Assembly (NCBI RefSeq): GCF_009901565.1
Contig: NZ_WXEW01000010.1
Location: forward strand, 124,001 to 188,000
DNA length: 64,000 nt
Source of the DNA: Herbidospora solisilvae
GTDB taxonomy: Bacteria > Actinomycetota > Actinomycetes > Streptosporangiales > Streptosporangiaceae
Reading direction: 5' to 3'
Shown here: piece after piece, positions 1-8,415 of the stretch
Layout of the letters: every line of letters starts with the position of its first letter
Position numbering within the stretch: position 1 is the stretch's first letter
Notes under the pieces: generated by a model
Told to the model about the DNA's origin: nothing
The model's database searches: none
The model's input: the letters and a program-made list of their open reading frames with translations, nothing else
Translations under genes and position numbers: made by a program

Positions 1-2
1 AC

Positions 3-95
3 ACCCTGGTGGGGATGGTCGCTCTGGCCGATGTCGCCAAGGCCCTTCCGGAGACGTCGGTCGGCGACCTCATGGCGGCGCTGACCACCGACTGA
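3..95 (+). CDS. CBS domain protein, C-terminal fragment
   Basis: Only the last 30 codons are inside the window. The peptide reads TLVGMVALADVAKALPETSV and ends LTTD before a TGA. The LVGMVALADVA stretch is the typical final strand and helix of a CBS domain, a module that binds adenosyl nucleotides and regulates its host protein. Nothing upstream is visible, so stand-alone CBS-pair proteins and larger CBS-containing proteins cannot be told apart. Confidence 0.65.
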   Translation, partial: TLVGMVALADVAKALPETSVGDLMAALTTD

Positions 96-177
96 CGAAC
101 TTCGCCGGCCCGGCCGTGCCGCCACGGCCGGGCCCGAAGGAGAGCACGGAGGAAAGACACCCAGAAAGGCAGAGACC

Positions 178-576
178 ATGCCCGCACGCCAGGAACTCCC
201 CGACACGTTGAAGCGCTCCCCGAAGAAGGCCCAGCGGACCTGGCTCAAGGCCCACGACTCCGCCGTCGAACAGTACGGCGAGGGCGAACGGGCCCACCGG
301 ACCGCCAACGCGGCCCTGAAGCACAGCTTCGAGAAGGTCGGCGACCACTGGGAGCCCAAGGCCGAGAAGGGCCCCTCGGACCGCCAGGCCGAGAAGAGCA
401 CCCCCAAGCCCGGCAAGACCGCCGAGGGCGTCGACGCCAACGCCTCCAAGCAGCACCTCTACGACGTGGCCAAGCGCCTGGAGGTGCCCGGCAGGTCCTC
501 CATGAGCAAGCCCGAGCTGGTGGAGGCGATCAAGAAGGCGAACCGGAGGGCGTCGGCCAAGGCCCGCTCGAAGTGA
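178..576 (+). CDS. ChaB family protein with C-terminal Rho-N/SAP-like helix domain
   Basis: A basic, soluble protein of 132 residues. Residues 1-60 (PARQELPDTLKRSPKKAQRTW) match the ChaB fold, once linked to cation transport in E. coli but of unclear role. A Lys/Pro/Ser-rich linker follows. Residues about 88-125 (LYDVAKRLEVPGRSSMSKPELVEAI) look like the Rho N-terminal/SAP-like helix-extended-loop-helix that binds nucleic acid. This two-part layout is common in actinobacteria. A GGAGG-like site lies upstream of the ATG. The role is unknown; a nucleic-acid-associated protein is an inference from the second domain and the charge. Confidence 0.75.
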   Translation: MPARQELPDTLKRSPKKAQRTWLKAHDSAVEQYGEGERAHRTANAALKHSFEKVGDHWEPKAEKGPSDRQAEKSTPKPGKTAEGVDANASKQHLYDVAKRLEVPGRSSMSKPELVEAIKKANRRASAKARSK

Positions 577-594
577 CGCCCGGAGTGACCGCCG

Positions 595-1368
595 TCAGCC
601 TGTGAAGAACGCCCGCACGATCGGCCCGGTGACCTCCGGGTCGATCGTATGCGTCTGGCCGTCGAGGGCCACGACGTGGGCTCCGGCGACCGCCGTGCCC
701 AGGGCCCCCACCATGCCGCGCAGCCGGTCGGGACTGGCCGCGCCGTCGAGGACCAGCGTCGGCGGCGGGCGCAGCGCGGCGAGCTGGTCGGGCAGCTCGC
801 GGTCGGTCACCAGCAGGGCGTCGTAGACCGACGAAGGCGCCAGCGCCTCCAGACGCCGCCAGAAGGGGGCGTTCTTCGCCTCCTCCACCATGTGGGGCGG
901 CATGCCGATGATCTTCAGCTGGAAGTATTCGACCGCCTCCTCGCGCCGCCCCTGGGAGACCAGTTCGGTCAGGTGGCCGGCGTGGTCGGCGGGGGAGGGG
1001 TTCTCGTTCTGGTAGGGCGGCTCGTAGAGGGCCAGCCGGGTGATGCGGGCCCCGTCGAGCAGCGCCTTCAGCGCCAGCAGCCCGCCCGAGGAGTAGCCGA
1101 ACACGGCCGCCTCGCCGCCCGCGGCCTCGATCATGGCCTTCAGGTCGTCGACCTCGTCGGCGATCCGGTAGGGCAGGGCCACCTCCCCGCTGCCGCCGCG
1201 CCCCCGCCGGTCGTAGACGAAGACGGTGAAGTGGTCGGCCAGCGCCTCGGCCAGCGGCAGGCCGGCGGCGCGCTCGTTGAAGACGCCCAGCACGACGATC
1301 ACCGGCGGCCCCTCGCCGACCCGGTCGTAGGCCAGCGTGGTGCCGTCACGCGAGGTCGTAATCATCAT
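595..1368 (-). CDS. alpha/beta hydrolase
   Basis: 257 residues with an alpha/beta-hydrolase layout. The nucleophile elbow is GYSSG with Ser93, the strand before it carries VYDRRGRGGS, and the catalytic His is probably in the C-terminal GQTHTID. The start was placed at the first of two adjacent ATGs (MMITTS). An in-frame extension reaching 1845 would run antisense through the divergent methyltransferase and has no domain. The substrate cannot be inferred; close actinobacterial relatives are generic esterases or haloperoxidase-like hydrolases. Confidence 0.75.
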   Translation of the reverse strand: MMITTSRDGTTLAYDRVGEGPPVIVVLGVFNERAAGLPLAEALADHFTVFVYDRRGRGGSGEVALPYRIADEVDDLKAMIEAAGGEAAVFGYSSGGLLALKALLDGARITRLALYEPPYQNENPSPADHAGHLTELVSQGRREEAVEYFQLKIIGMPPHMVEEAKNAPFWRRLEALAPSSVYDALLVTDRELPDQLAALRPPPTLVLDGAASPDRLRGMVGALGTAVAGAHVVALDGQTHTIDPEVTGPIVRAFFTG

Positions 1369-1522
1369 GACAACCGTTCTATCAGCCGGTACCGTCGTAC
1401 CCAGTCCAGCGAAACGAGGAGAGGCCATGGCTGCCCGCCCGGTGTGACCGGGGTGGTCCAGCGCTGCCCCGGTCAAGACGAGAGACAGTTTCTTTCTCAC
1501 ATTGACTGGAGCATTTCTTCCA

Positions 1523-2230
1523 ATGCCGTGGTACACGGATTTCTTCACCGAGCTGCCCAACACCTTCTGGCGGGCCGCCGTCCCCATCGAACACACGACC
1601 CCCGAGATCGACTTCCTGATGTCGCTGCCGGGCGACCACGTCCTCGACGTGGCCTGCGGCAGCGGGCGGCACGCCCTCGAACTCGCCGCGCGCGGCCGCC
1701 GGGTGACCGGCGTCGACGTGTCGGCCGAGGCCGTCGCCCACGCGACCCGGGAGGCCTCCCGGCGCGGGCTCGACGCCGTCTTCACGGTCGGCGACATGCG
1801 CGCGCTGCCCGAGACGACCGCCGACACGGCGATCTGCATGGGCAACGCCTTCGGCTACCTCGACCACGACGAGACGATCGGCTTCCTCAACGGGCTGACC
1901 GTTCGCACGCTGGTCCTCGACTACGCCTTCGCGGCCGAGTCGTTCCTCCCGGGCGTGACCCTGGAGGAGGAGCCGATGACCATCGGCGGCGTCACCGCCG
2001 AGCAGGTCAACGAGTACGACGTGACGGGCGGCCGCTGGCTCACCCACTTCACCTTCACCCGAGGGGAAGAGGTGCACCGGGGCACCTCGGTCCAGCACGT
2101 CTACACCGCCGCCGAGGTCCGCCGCATGGTCGCCGGGGCGGGCTTCACGACGATCGATCTGTACGCCGGCCCCGACGGCGCCCCCTACGAGATCAGGTCC
2201 GGCCGCCTGATCCTGGTGGCCCGCCGCTAG
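1523..2230 (+). CDS. class I SAM-dependent methyltransferase
   Basis: 235 residues. Motif I, VLDVACGSGRH (residues 40-50), is the glycine-rich SAM-binding loop. GVDVS supplies the acidic ribose-binding residue, and VGDMRALP and ICMGNAFGYLDH follow as motifs II and III. The ATG at 1523 has a GGAG 11 nt upstream; an in-frame TTG at 1502 is less likely. The 3' end overlaps by 4 bp, tail to tail, with the flavoprotein of the type III PKS operon. It could be a tailoring enzyme of that cluster, but opposite orientation leaves this open. Substrate unknown. Confidence 0.75.
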   Translation: MPWYTDFFTELPNTFWRAAVPIEHTTPEIDFLMSLPGDHVLDVACGSGRHALELAARGRRVTGVDVSAEAVAHATREASRRGLDAVFTVGDMRALPETTADTAICMGNAFGYLDHDETIGFLNGLTVRTLVLDYAFAAESFLPGVTLEEEPMTIGGVTAEQVNEYDVTGGRWLTHFTFTRGEEVHRGTSVQHVYTAAEVRRMVAGAGFTTIDLYAGPDGAPYEIRSGRLILVARR

Positions 2231-3243
2231 GCCAGGAGTGCGACGGCCGCGCGGAAGGCCCACGGGAGCTTCCGCGCGGCCGGCGCGATCAGGTCACCGG
2301 CCATCGGGGTGCCCCTGACGCCCACCAGCGCCGCCGTGAGCGCCCGGTGCCGCCGCGACAAGCGCCTCCAGGCGCGCTCGTACGAGCCGGGATCGCCGGT
2401 CCGCAGGGCCGCGACCAGCGCCTCGGCCGAGCGCGCCGCCAGCGAGACGCCCTCCCCGGTGAGCGCGTCGACGTATCCGGCGGCGTCGCCCACCAGCAGC
2501 ACCCGCCCGGCCACCCGGGCTTTGGCCCCCTGCCGCAGCGGCCCCGCCCCCCTGACCGGCGAGCACGCCGGACCGAGGCGGTCGCGCAGCGCGGGGAAGG
2601 CCGCCAGGTGCTCCTCGTAGGGCACCCGCCGTGAGCTCAGCACCGCCACCCCGACCAGCTCGGCCCCCAGGGGCGTCACATAGGCCTCCGCGCCCGGCGA
2701 CCAGTGCACCTCGACGTGGGAGTTCCACGGGGCGACCGCGAAGTGGCGGCGCAGGCCGTGGCGGCGCAGGCGCCCCGGCGGGACGGTCAGCCCCAGGGCG
2801 GCGCGTAAGGGGGAGTGCAGCCCGTCGGCCGCGACCAGCCAGCGGGCCCGGCCGAACCCGTCGGCCTCGACGTCGTCCGGCCGCTGCCGGAAGCGCTCCA
2901 CCCGCCCGGCGACCACCCGCACCCCGAGTTCGGCGGCCCGCTTGGCGAGCGCCTCGTGCAGGATCGTGCGCCGGACGCCGAGCCCGGAGAGCCCGCGCGG
3001 GAACGGCGCGGTCACCGAGCCGCCGGCGTCGAGGTAGGTGATGCCGCGCAGCGGCCACCCCTCCGGCCGCACCCCCAGCGCCCGCAGCACCTCGGCCCCC
3101 GTGGGCATCAGCCCCTCGCCGCAGGCCTTGTCGACCGGGGTCGCCCGGGGTTCGACGACGACGGCCTCCATCCCGGCCAGCGCGGCGTGGCAGGCGGTCG
3201 CCAGCCCGGCGGGCCCGCCGCCCGCGATCAATAAGTCGATCAC
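2227..3243 (-). CDS. FAD-dependent monooxygenase/oxidoreductase of the type III PKS cluster
   Basis: 338 residues with an N-terminal Rossmann dinucleotide-binding motif (LLIAGGGPAGLATACHAALAG), a mid-protein substrate-region strand and the second FAD motif RVLLVGDAAGYVDALTGEGV. This is the geranylgeranyl-reductase/PHBH-like flavoprotein family. In Streptomyces griseus the alkylresorcinol cluster srsABC pairs a type III PKS with a methyltransferase and a flavoprotein hydroxylase (SrsC), and this gene has the matching position. The GTG start overlaps the stop of the upstream methyltransferase (GTGA), showing translational coupling. Predicted role: hydroxylation of a phenolic lipid. A saturase acting on isoprenoid chains is the alternative. 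Confidence 0.75.
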   Translation of the reverse strand: MIDLLIAGGGPAGLATACHAALAGMEAVVVEPRATPVDKACGEGLMPTGAEVLRALGVRPEGWPLRGITYLDAGGSVTAPFPRGLSGLGVRRTILHEALAKRAAELGVRVVAGRVERFRQRPDDVEADGFGRARWLVAADGLHSPLRAALGLTVPPGRLRRHGLRRHFAVAPWNSHVEVHWSPGAEAYVTPLGAELVGVAVLSSRRVPYEEHLAAFPALRDRLGPACSPVRGAGPLRQGAKARVAGRVLLVGDAAGYVDALTGEGVSLAARSAEALVAALRTGDPGSYERAWRRLSRRHRALTAALVGVRGTPMAGDLIAPAARKLPWAFRAAVALLA

Positions 3244-3755
3244 GCGGTTTCCAGCCGGGTCAGGGCGGCCTCCTCACACCGGATGCGGACCACCATCAGC
3301 CCCGCGTTCAGCACCGTGAAGACGAGCGCCGTGACCCAGGCCGAGTGGACGAGGGGCAGCGCCAGCCCTTCGACGACCACCGCGACGTAGTTGGGGTGGC
3401 GCAGGAAGCGGTAGGGGCCGCCCGTGACCGCCTTCAGCCCCGGCACCACCACGACCTGGGTGTTCCACTGGTGTCCCAGCGTCCTGATGCACCACCAGCG
3501 CAGCGCCTGGGAGGCCGCCACGAGGGCCAGCATCGGCCAGCCGAGGGCGGGCACGAAGGGCCGGTCGGCGGCGTACACCTCGATGAGGCACCCGGCCAGC
3601 AGCCCGGTGTGCAGCACCACCATGAACGGATAGTGGCCCTGACCGGCCACGATCCCGCCCCGGGCCAGGCTCCAGCGCAGGTTGCGCTTCGAGACGACGA
3701 GTTCGGCCAGGCGCTCGGCCCCGACGAGGGCGACCAGCACGGCGTACCAGCCCAT
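3240..3755 (-). CDS. isoprenylcysteine carboxyl methyltransferase-like membrane methyltransferase
   Basis: 171 residues with about four or five hydrophobic segments. The C-terminal signature GGPYRFLRHPNYVAVVVEGLALPL is typical of the ICMT/phospholipid methyltransferase superfamily, which binds SAM at the membrane face. Start ATG 3755 overlaps the PKS stop codon (TGATG). SrsB of S. griseus, which methylates alkylresorcinol hydroxyls, belongs to this type, so O-methylation of the polyketide product is the most likely role. The gene is the middle member of a three-gene operon with overlapping stops and starts. Confidence 0.8.
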   Translation of the reverse strand: MGWYAVLVALVGAERLAELVVSKRNLRWSLARGGIVAGQGHYPFMVVLHTGLLAGCLIEVYAADRPFVPALGWPMLALVAASQALRWWCIRTLGHQWNTQVVVVPGLKAVTGGPYRFLRHPNYVAVVVEGLALPLVHSAWVTALVFTVLNAGLMVVRIRCEEAALTRLETA

Positions 3756-4798
3756 CACCACTCCAGCAGGACGAGTTCCGAGCAGAACCCCGGGCCCATC
3801 GCGATCATGAGGCCGGGGGTGCCCTTCGGGGGATCGAGCGCCATCGTGTCGGCCAGCACCCGCAGCACCGACGACGAGGACAGGTTGCCGACCTCGGCCA
3901 GCGACCGCCACGTCACGTCGAGGGCGTCGGGCGGCAGGTCCAGCGCCTCGACGACCGCCTCCAGGACCCGCGGCCCGCCGGGGTGGCAGACCCAGGCCGT
4001 GACGTCCTTCCTGGTCAGCCCGTGGTCGCCGAGGAAGCCGTCGACGTCGCCGGGCAGGTAGGTGCGGACGACGGCCGGGACGCTGGCGTCCAGCACCACC
4101 CGGAAGCCGCCGTTGGTGATGTCCCAGCCCATGACCTGGTCGGAGTCGGGGTAGAGGTGGGAGCGCGAGTCGACCACGCGGGGGCCGGGGCCCTCGGAGG
4201 TGGTGGCCACCACGGCGGTCACGCCGTCGCCGAACAGGCCGCCCGCCACGAGGTTGGCGATCGAACGGTCGTCGCGCTGGATGGTGAGGGAGCAGAACTC
4301 CACCGAGAGCAGCACCGCGACCTGGGCGGACTTGGCGGTCAGGTAGTCGTGCACACGGGCCACCCCGGCCGCGCCGCCCACGCAGCCCAGGCCGAACAGC
4401 GGCAGGCGCTTCACGTCGGGGCGCATGCCCAGGCGGGAGGCGATGCGGGCCTCGATCGACGGCGCCGCGAGGCCGGTCACCGTCGTGAAGAGGATCATGT
4501 CGACGTCGCGGGGGGTCAGGCCGGCCGCGTCGAGGGCCTCCGCGATGGCCTGGGAGCCCAGGTCGACCGCCGCCGCGACGAACACGTCGTTGGCCGCGCC
4601 GAAGCCGTCGAGTTTCACGTAGTCGTCGAGGGGCAGTACGAGATGCCGGTACTCGACTTGGGCGTGCCGGTGGAGTCGTTCGAGAACGCGGCGTTCGGTG
4701 GCGTCGAGGATGCCCAGCCGGGCGATCGCGTCGGTGATCTCAGCCTGCGCGTAGCGGTTCGGCGGCAGGACGCCATGAACGGCGGCGATACGTGACAT
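3755..4798 (-). CDS. type III polyketide synthase (chalcone/stilbene/alkylresorcinol synthase family)
   Basis: 347 residues, the usual length. The catalytic triad is visible: Cys139 in LFGLGCVGGAAG, His272 in WVCHPGG and Asn305 in AEVGNLSSSS. The C-terminal GPG loop is present (MIAMGPGFCSE). The ATG at 4798 is preceded by GGGAG with a 4-nt gap; an earlier in-frame ATG at 4846 would add 16 untypical residues. These enzymes condense an acyl-CoA starter with malonyl-CoA. With the downstream ICMT-like and flavoprotein genes the arrangement matches srsABC-type phenolic lipid clusters. The starter and ring size cannot be read from the sequence. Confidence 0.9.
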   Translation of the reverse strand: MSRIAAVHGVLPPNRYAQAEITDAIARLGILDATERRVLERLHRHAQVEYRHLVLPLDDYVKLDGFGAANDVFVAAAVDLGSQAIAEALDAAGLTPRDVDMILFTTVTGLAAPSIEARIASRLGMRPDVKRLPLFGLGCVGGAAGVARVHDYLTAKSAQVAVLLSVEFCSLTIQRDDRSIANLVAGGLFGDGVTAVVATTSEGPGPRVVDSRSHLYPDSDQVMGWDITNGGFRVVLDASVPAVVRTYLPGDVDGFLGDHGLTRKDVTAWVCHPGGPRVLEAVVEALDLPPDALDVTWRSLAEVGNLSSSSVLRVLADTMALDPPKGTPGLMIAMGPGFCSELVLLEW

Positions 4799-4859
4799 CG
4801 CACTCCCAGATCGGCAGAAATCCATCCCCTTCCGATCTCTGCCCACCCCTCACGGGTTC

Positions 4860-5660
4860 ATGTGCGTCCCGTTGGGAACCCCAACCTCTGTGCTCCTGGG
4901 ATTAGCGCTCGCCTGCCACCCCGGGCCGACGCTGGCGGTCACCGCCCTCGTGACCGCGCTGGCCGCCGGATCGGGGCAGGACCTCGCCGGCTGCCTGCTC
5001 GTGCTGGCCGCCGTGTTGTCCGGGCAGTTGTCGGTGGGCTGGTCGAACGACGCCGTCGACGCGGGCCGCGACCGGGCCCTGGGGCGTACCGGGAAACCGG
5101 CGGTCTCCGGAGACGTCTCCGTGCGGACCTTATGGGTGGCCGCCGCGGTCGCCCTGCTGGCGTGTGTGCCGTTGTCGCTGGCGAACGGCCTGCTCGCGGG
5201 CGGGTTCCATCTGCTGGGGGTGGCCGCCGCGTGGGCGTACAACCTGGGGCTGAAGGCCACGCTGCTCTCGTGGGCGCCCTACGCGATCGGGTTCGGGCAG
5301 TTCCCGGCGTTCGTGTCGCTGGGGCTGCCCGGCCAGCCGTGGCCCGCCTGGTGGTCGGTGGCCGCCGGGGCGCTGCTCGGGATCGGCGCCCACCTGGCCA
5401 ACGTGCTGCCCGACATCGACGGCGACCTGGAGACGGGGGTGCACGGCCTGCCCCAGCGGCTCGGCCGCCGCCGGACCCTGGTGCTCACCCCGGTCTTCCT
5501 GGTCGCCGCCGTCGCCGTGCTCTGGTGGCCCGCGGCGCTGCCCGCCGCCGCGCTGGCGCTGGCCCCGAGGCTGGTGCGCCACCCCGCCGCGCCGTTCCAG
5601 AGCGCCGTCGCCGTCGCCGCCCTGGCCGTCGTGCTGCTGCTCGTGCGCGGTACGAGCTAG
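4860..5660 (+). CDS. UbiA family prenyltransferase
   Basis: 266 residues, largely hydrophobic, with about eight membrane segments. The first Asp-rich motif is N63-D64-x2-D67-x3-D71 (WSNDAVDAGRD). The second is DIDGDLETGVHGLPQRLG near residue 185. Both bind Mg-diphosphate in the UbiA superfamily. It is divergent from the type III PKS operon with only about 60 bp between the two starts, so one control region probably serves both. A role in attaching an isoprenoid chain to the polyketide ring is an inference from this position. Confidence 0.85.
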   Translation: MCVPLGTPTSVLLGLALACHPGPTLAVTALVTALAAGSGQDLAGCLLVLAAVLSGQLSVGWSNDAVDAGRDRALGRTGKPAVSGDVSVRTLWVAAAVALLACVPLSLANGLLAGGFHLLGVAAAWAYNLGLKATLLSWAPYAIGFGQFPAFVSLGLPGQPWPAWWSVAAGALLGIGAHLANVLPDIDGDLETGVHGLPQRLGRRRTLVLTPVFLVAAVAVLWWPAALPAAALALAPRLVRHPAAPFQSAVAVAALAVVLLLVRGTS

Positions 5661-6811
5661 CCCTTGTAGTTGAACACCTGGCGCAGCGTGTGCTGCACGG
5701 TCACCAGGTCGGTCTGGTCGGCCATGACCTGGTCGATCGGCTTGTAGGCCTCCGGGTGCTCGTCGACCAGCGCCGAGGCCCGGTCGGCGTTCCACGTCCG
5801 GCCTTCCATCGCCTTCTTCAGCGACGACGCGGTGAGCGTGCGCTTGGCCTGCCCGCGCGACATCCGCCGCCCCGCCCCGTGCGAGCACGAGTTGTAGGAG
5901 TCGGCGTTGCCCTTCCCGCGCACGATGTAGGACCGCGTCCCCATCGAGCCCGGGATGACGCCCTCGTCGCCGGTGTCGGCCTTGATGGCGCCCTTGCGGG
6001 TGATCCACAGCGACTTGCCGTGGTGCGTCTCCTTCTGGGTGAAGTTGTGGTGGCAGTTGATCGTCCGGACCCGGCGGCCCTTTCCGACCACCGAGAACAG
6101 CGCGTTCGACAACACCGCGTCCATCCGCGCCCGCGAGGCCATCGCGTAGGCCTGCGACCACAACATGTCGTCGATGTAGGCGGTGAACTCGGGCGTCCCC
6201 TGGACGAAGTAGGCCAGGTCGGGGTCTTCCAGCCCGATCGCCGCCTGCTTCATCGCCTTCTTCGCCCCGGCGATGTGGCGGGTGGCGAGCTGGTTCCCGA
6301 TCCCGCGCGAACCCGAGTGGAGCACCGTCCACACGTGGTCGCGCTCGTCGAGGCAGACCTCCACGAAGTGGTTGCCCGACCCGAGGGTGCCGAACTGCGT
6401 GGCCACCGTCTTGTCCTGCTTGGCGGTCAGTTCCGTGTACGGCCGCCCGATCGCCTCCAGCGCCCGGTCGATGGCCCGGTCGTCGTGGCCCCGGCCCACG
6501 CCGGCCGGGATGCGCCGCTCGACCAGCGGCATCAGCGCGTCGAGGCCCGCAGGCAGGTCGGCGGCGGTCAGGTCGGTCTCGGTCGCGATCATCCCGCAGC
6601 CGATGTCGACCCCGACGGCGGCGGGGATGATCGCACCCTCGGTGGGGATGACCGATCCGACGGTCGCGCCGATCCCGATGTGCGCGTCGGGCATCAGCGC
6701 GACGTGCCCGGAGACGAAACGCAGGCGCGCGGTCCGGGCCGCCTGCTCGATCGTTCCGGCGTCGATCTCGCTGGCCCAGGACAGCAGGTTGTGGGCGACT
6801 TCCTTCGGCAT
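5657..6811 (-). CDS. rtcB: RtcB family RNA ligase
   Basis: 384 residues. The first metal-site Cys lies in GVDIGCGM (Cys72). GSGNHFVEV and LHSGSRGIGN are conserved RtcB blocks. NSCSHGAGRRMSR holds the guanylylated His (His311). RtcB joins 2',3'-cyclic phosphate or 3'-phosphate RNA ends to 5'-OH ends using GTP and Mn2+. An AGGAG box precedes the ATG. It overlaps tail to tail with the UbiA gene. No archease or RtcA is next to it, so the biological RNA substrate is not indicated. Confidence 0.93.
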   Translation of the reverse strand: MPKEVAHNLLSWASEIDAGTIEQAARTARLRFVSGHVALMPDAHIGIGATVGSVIPTEGAIIPAAVGVDIGCGMIATETDLTAADLPAGLDALMPLVERRIPAGVGRGHDDRAIDRALEAIGRPYTELTAKQDKTVATQFGTLGSGNHFVEVCLDERDHVWTVLHSGSRGIGNQLATRHIAGAKKAMKQAAIGLEDPDLAYFVQGTPEFTAYIDDMLWSQAYAMASRARMDAVLSNALFSVVGKGRRVRTINCHHNFTQKETHHGKSLWITRKGAIKADTGDEGVIPGSMGTRSYIVRGKGNADSYNSCSHGAGRRMSRGQAKRTLTASSLKKAMEGRTWNADRASALVDEHPEAYKPIDQVMADQTDLVTVQHTLRQVFNYKG

Positions 6812-6917
6812 GATGATCTCCTGTTCGGTGCGACCAGTGTGCCGAACCGGGGTTAAGCGTTCCCAATGGTTTTCCTCTGGAGGAATCCCCGTTGATCGGG
6901 CGCGGTTGTACCTGCTC

Positions 6918-6923
6918 TAAGCT
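6918..6923 (+). promoter_or_regulatory. probable -10 element for moaA
   Basis: TAAGCT lies 24 nt upstream of the moaA GTG, giving a predicted short leader that contains the GGAGATGG ribosome binding site. The -35 region is weak. No molybdenum-cofactor riboswitch-like leader fits in this short distance. Confidence 0.35.
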
Positions 6924-6947
6924 GGCATACAGAATGGAGATGGTTAC

Positions 6948-7931
6948 GTGCTGGTCGATTCGTACGGGCGTGTCGCGACAGACCTGCGGGTGTCGCTGAC
7001 CGATCGGTGCAACCTCCGGTGCAGCTACTGCATGCCGCCGGAAGGTCTCGACTGGCTGCCCAAACCCGACCTGCTGACCGCCGACGAGATCGTCCGCCTG
7101 GTCACCATCGGGGTGCGCGACCTGGGCGTCACCGAAGTCCGCTACACCGGCGGCGAGCCGCTGCTCCGCCGTGAACTGGTCGACATCGTGGCCCGCACCT
7201 CCGGCCTCGGCGCCGAGATCTCCCTGACCACCAACGGCATCGGCCTGGCGAAGCTGGCCGCCCCGCTCGCCGAGGCGGGCCTCCACCGGGTGAACGTGTC
7301 GCTCGACACGATCGACCGCGAGACCTTCAAGAAGCTCGCCCACCGCGACCGCCTGCCCGACGTCCTCGACGGCCTGGCCGCCGCCGACGCGGCCGGGCTG
7401 CGCCCCGTGAAGGTCAACGCGGTCCTGATGCGCGACGTCAACGACCACGAGGCCGCCGGCCTGCTGCGCTACTGCCTCGACCGCGGCTACCAGCTCAGGT
7501 TCATCGAGCAGATGCCCCTCGACGCCCAGCACGGCTGGAGCCGCGACAACATGATCACGGCCGACGAGATCCTGGGCCTGCTCGGCGCCGAGTTCACACT
7601 CGACGACGCCGACCCGAAGGAGCGCGGCAGCGCCCCCGCCGAACTGTTCCTCGTCGACGGCGGCCCCGCGACGGTCGGCGTGATCGGCTCGGTCACCCGC
7701 CCGTTCTGCGGCGCCTGCGACCGCGTCCGGCTGACCGCCGACGGCCAGATCCGCAACTGCCTGTTCGCCACCGAGGAGTCCGACCTTCGCACGGCCATGC
7801 GCGAAGGCGCCTCCGACGACGAGCTGGCCGCCCGCTGGACCGCCTCGGTCGCCCGCAAGAAGCCGGGCCACGGCATCGACAACCCCGAGTTCCTCCAGCC
7901 GGCCCGCCCGATGAGCGCGATCGGCGGCTGA
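6948..7931 (+). CDS. moaA: GTP 3',8-cyclase MoaA
   Basis: 327 residues. This radical SAM enzyme makes the first intermediate of molybdenum cofactor from GTP. The N-terminal cluster is CNLRCSYC (CX3CX2C). The C-terminal substrate cluster is FCGACDRVRLTADGQIRNC. The protein ends in the Gly-Gly tail needed for activity. The start is GTG with GGAGATGG upstream. The molybdoenzyme nitrate reductase about 31 kb downstream is one likely consumer of the cofactor. A small DUF6457 gene follows after 43 bp. Confidence 0.95.
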   Translation: MLVDSYGRVATDLRVSLTDRCNLRCSYCMPPEGLDWLPKPDLLTADEIVRLVTIGVRDLGVTEVRYTGGEPLLRRELVDIVARTSGLGAEISLTTNGIGLAKLAAPLAEAGLHRVNVSLDTIDRETFKKLAHRDRLPDVLDGLAAADAAGLRPVKVNAVLMRDVNDHEAAGLLRYCLDRGYQLRFIEQMPLDAQHGWSRDNMITADEILGLLGAEFTLDDADPKERGSAPAELFLVDGGPATVGVIGSVTRPFCGACDRVRLTADGQIRNCLFATEESDLRTAMREGASDDELAARWTASVARKKPGHGIDNPEFLQPARPMSAIGG

Positions 7932-7974
7932 CCGGCTGGGCCCGCCCTGTTTCCACCTGGTCTGGAGGCCGCTT

Positions 7975-8208
7975 GTGAACGTGCTGGAGGAATGGACCGC
8001 CCTGGTCTGCCGCGAACTCGGCATCGACCCGGCCGTCGTCGACCGCGACCTGGTCCTCGACCTGACGCGCGACGTGGCCCACGGGGTCGCCCGCCCGGCG
8101 GCGCCGCTGACGGCCTACCTCCTCGGGCTGGCCCAGGGAGCCGGAACGGCCCCACCCGACGCGGCGGCGGTCATCTCCGCCAAGGCGGCCGAATGGAGCC
8201 GCGACTAG
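7975..8208 (+). CDS. DUF6457 domain protein
   Basis: 77 residues, all helical and acidic, starting NVLEEWTALVCRELG and containing DLTRDVAHGVARPAAPLTAYL. This small domain is found in actinobacteria next to or fused to molybdenum cofactor proteins such as MobA. Here it follows moaA by 43 bp, so the two are probably co-transcribed. The GTG start is preceded by a GGAGG-like sequence. Function unknown; a helper role in molybdopterin metabolism is inferred from context only. Confidence 0.7.
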   Translation: MNVLEEWTALVCRELGIDPAVVDRDLVLDLTRDVAHGVARPAAPLTAYLLGLAQGAGTAPPDAAAVISAKAAEWSRD

Positions 8209-8415
8209 CGCCCTGCTCCCGCCGGCTCCAGCCCGCGTCGCGGGCGGGGCCCGGCGTCCTCGGGGATCTCGCCGTGGAGATGATCGCGTGACCGTCGAGG
8301 CTCAGGGAGCCGCTCTCTTGCTCGCGCCACCCATGGGGAGATTCGCTGATCTTTTTTCGCGAGGAGGTCAGACGACGCCGCGAGTAAAGGGCGGCAGAAA
8401 AGGTCTGAACATAGG

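Noticed and set aside
1369-1845. N-terminal extension of the alpha/beta hydrolase
   Set aside because: It runs antisense through the methyltransferase start and has no domain. The MMITTS start gives a family-typical length.
5130-8024. A 964-codon open frame on the minus strand covering UbiA, rtcB and moaA
   Set aside because: It lies antisense or out of frame to three clear genes, is extremely Arg/Asp/Gly/Ala/Val-rich with no domain, and results from the GC bias.
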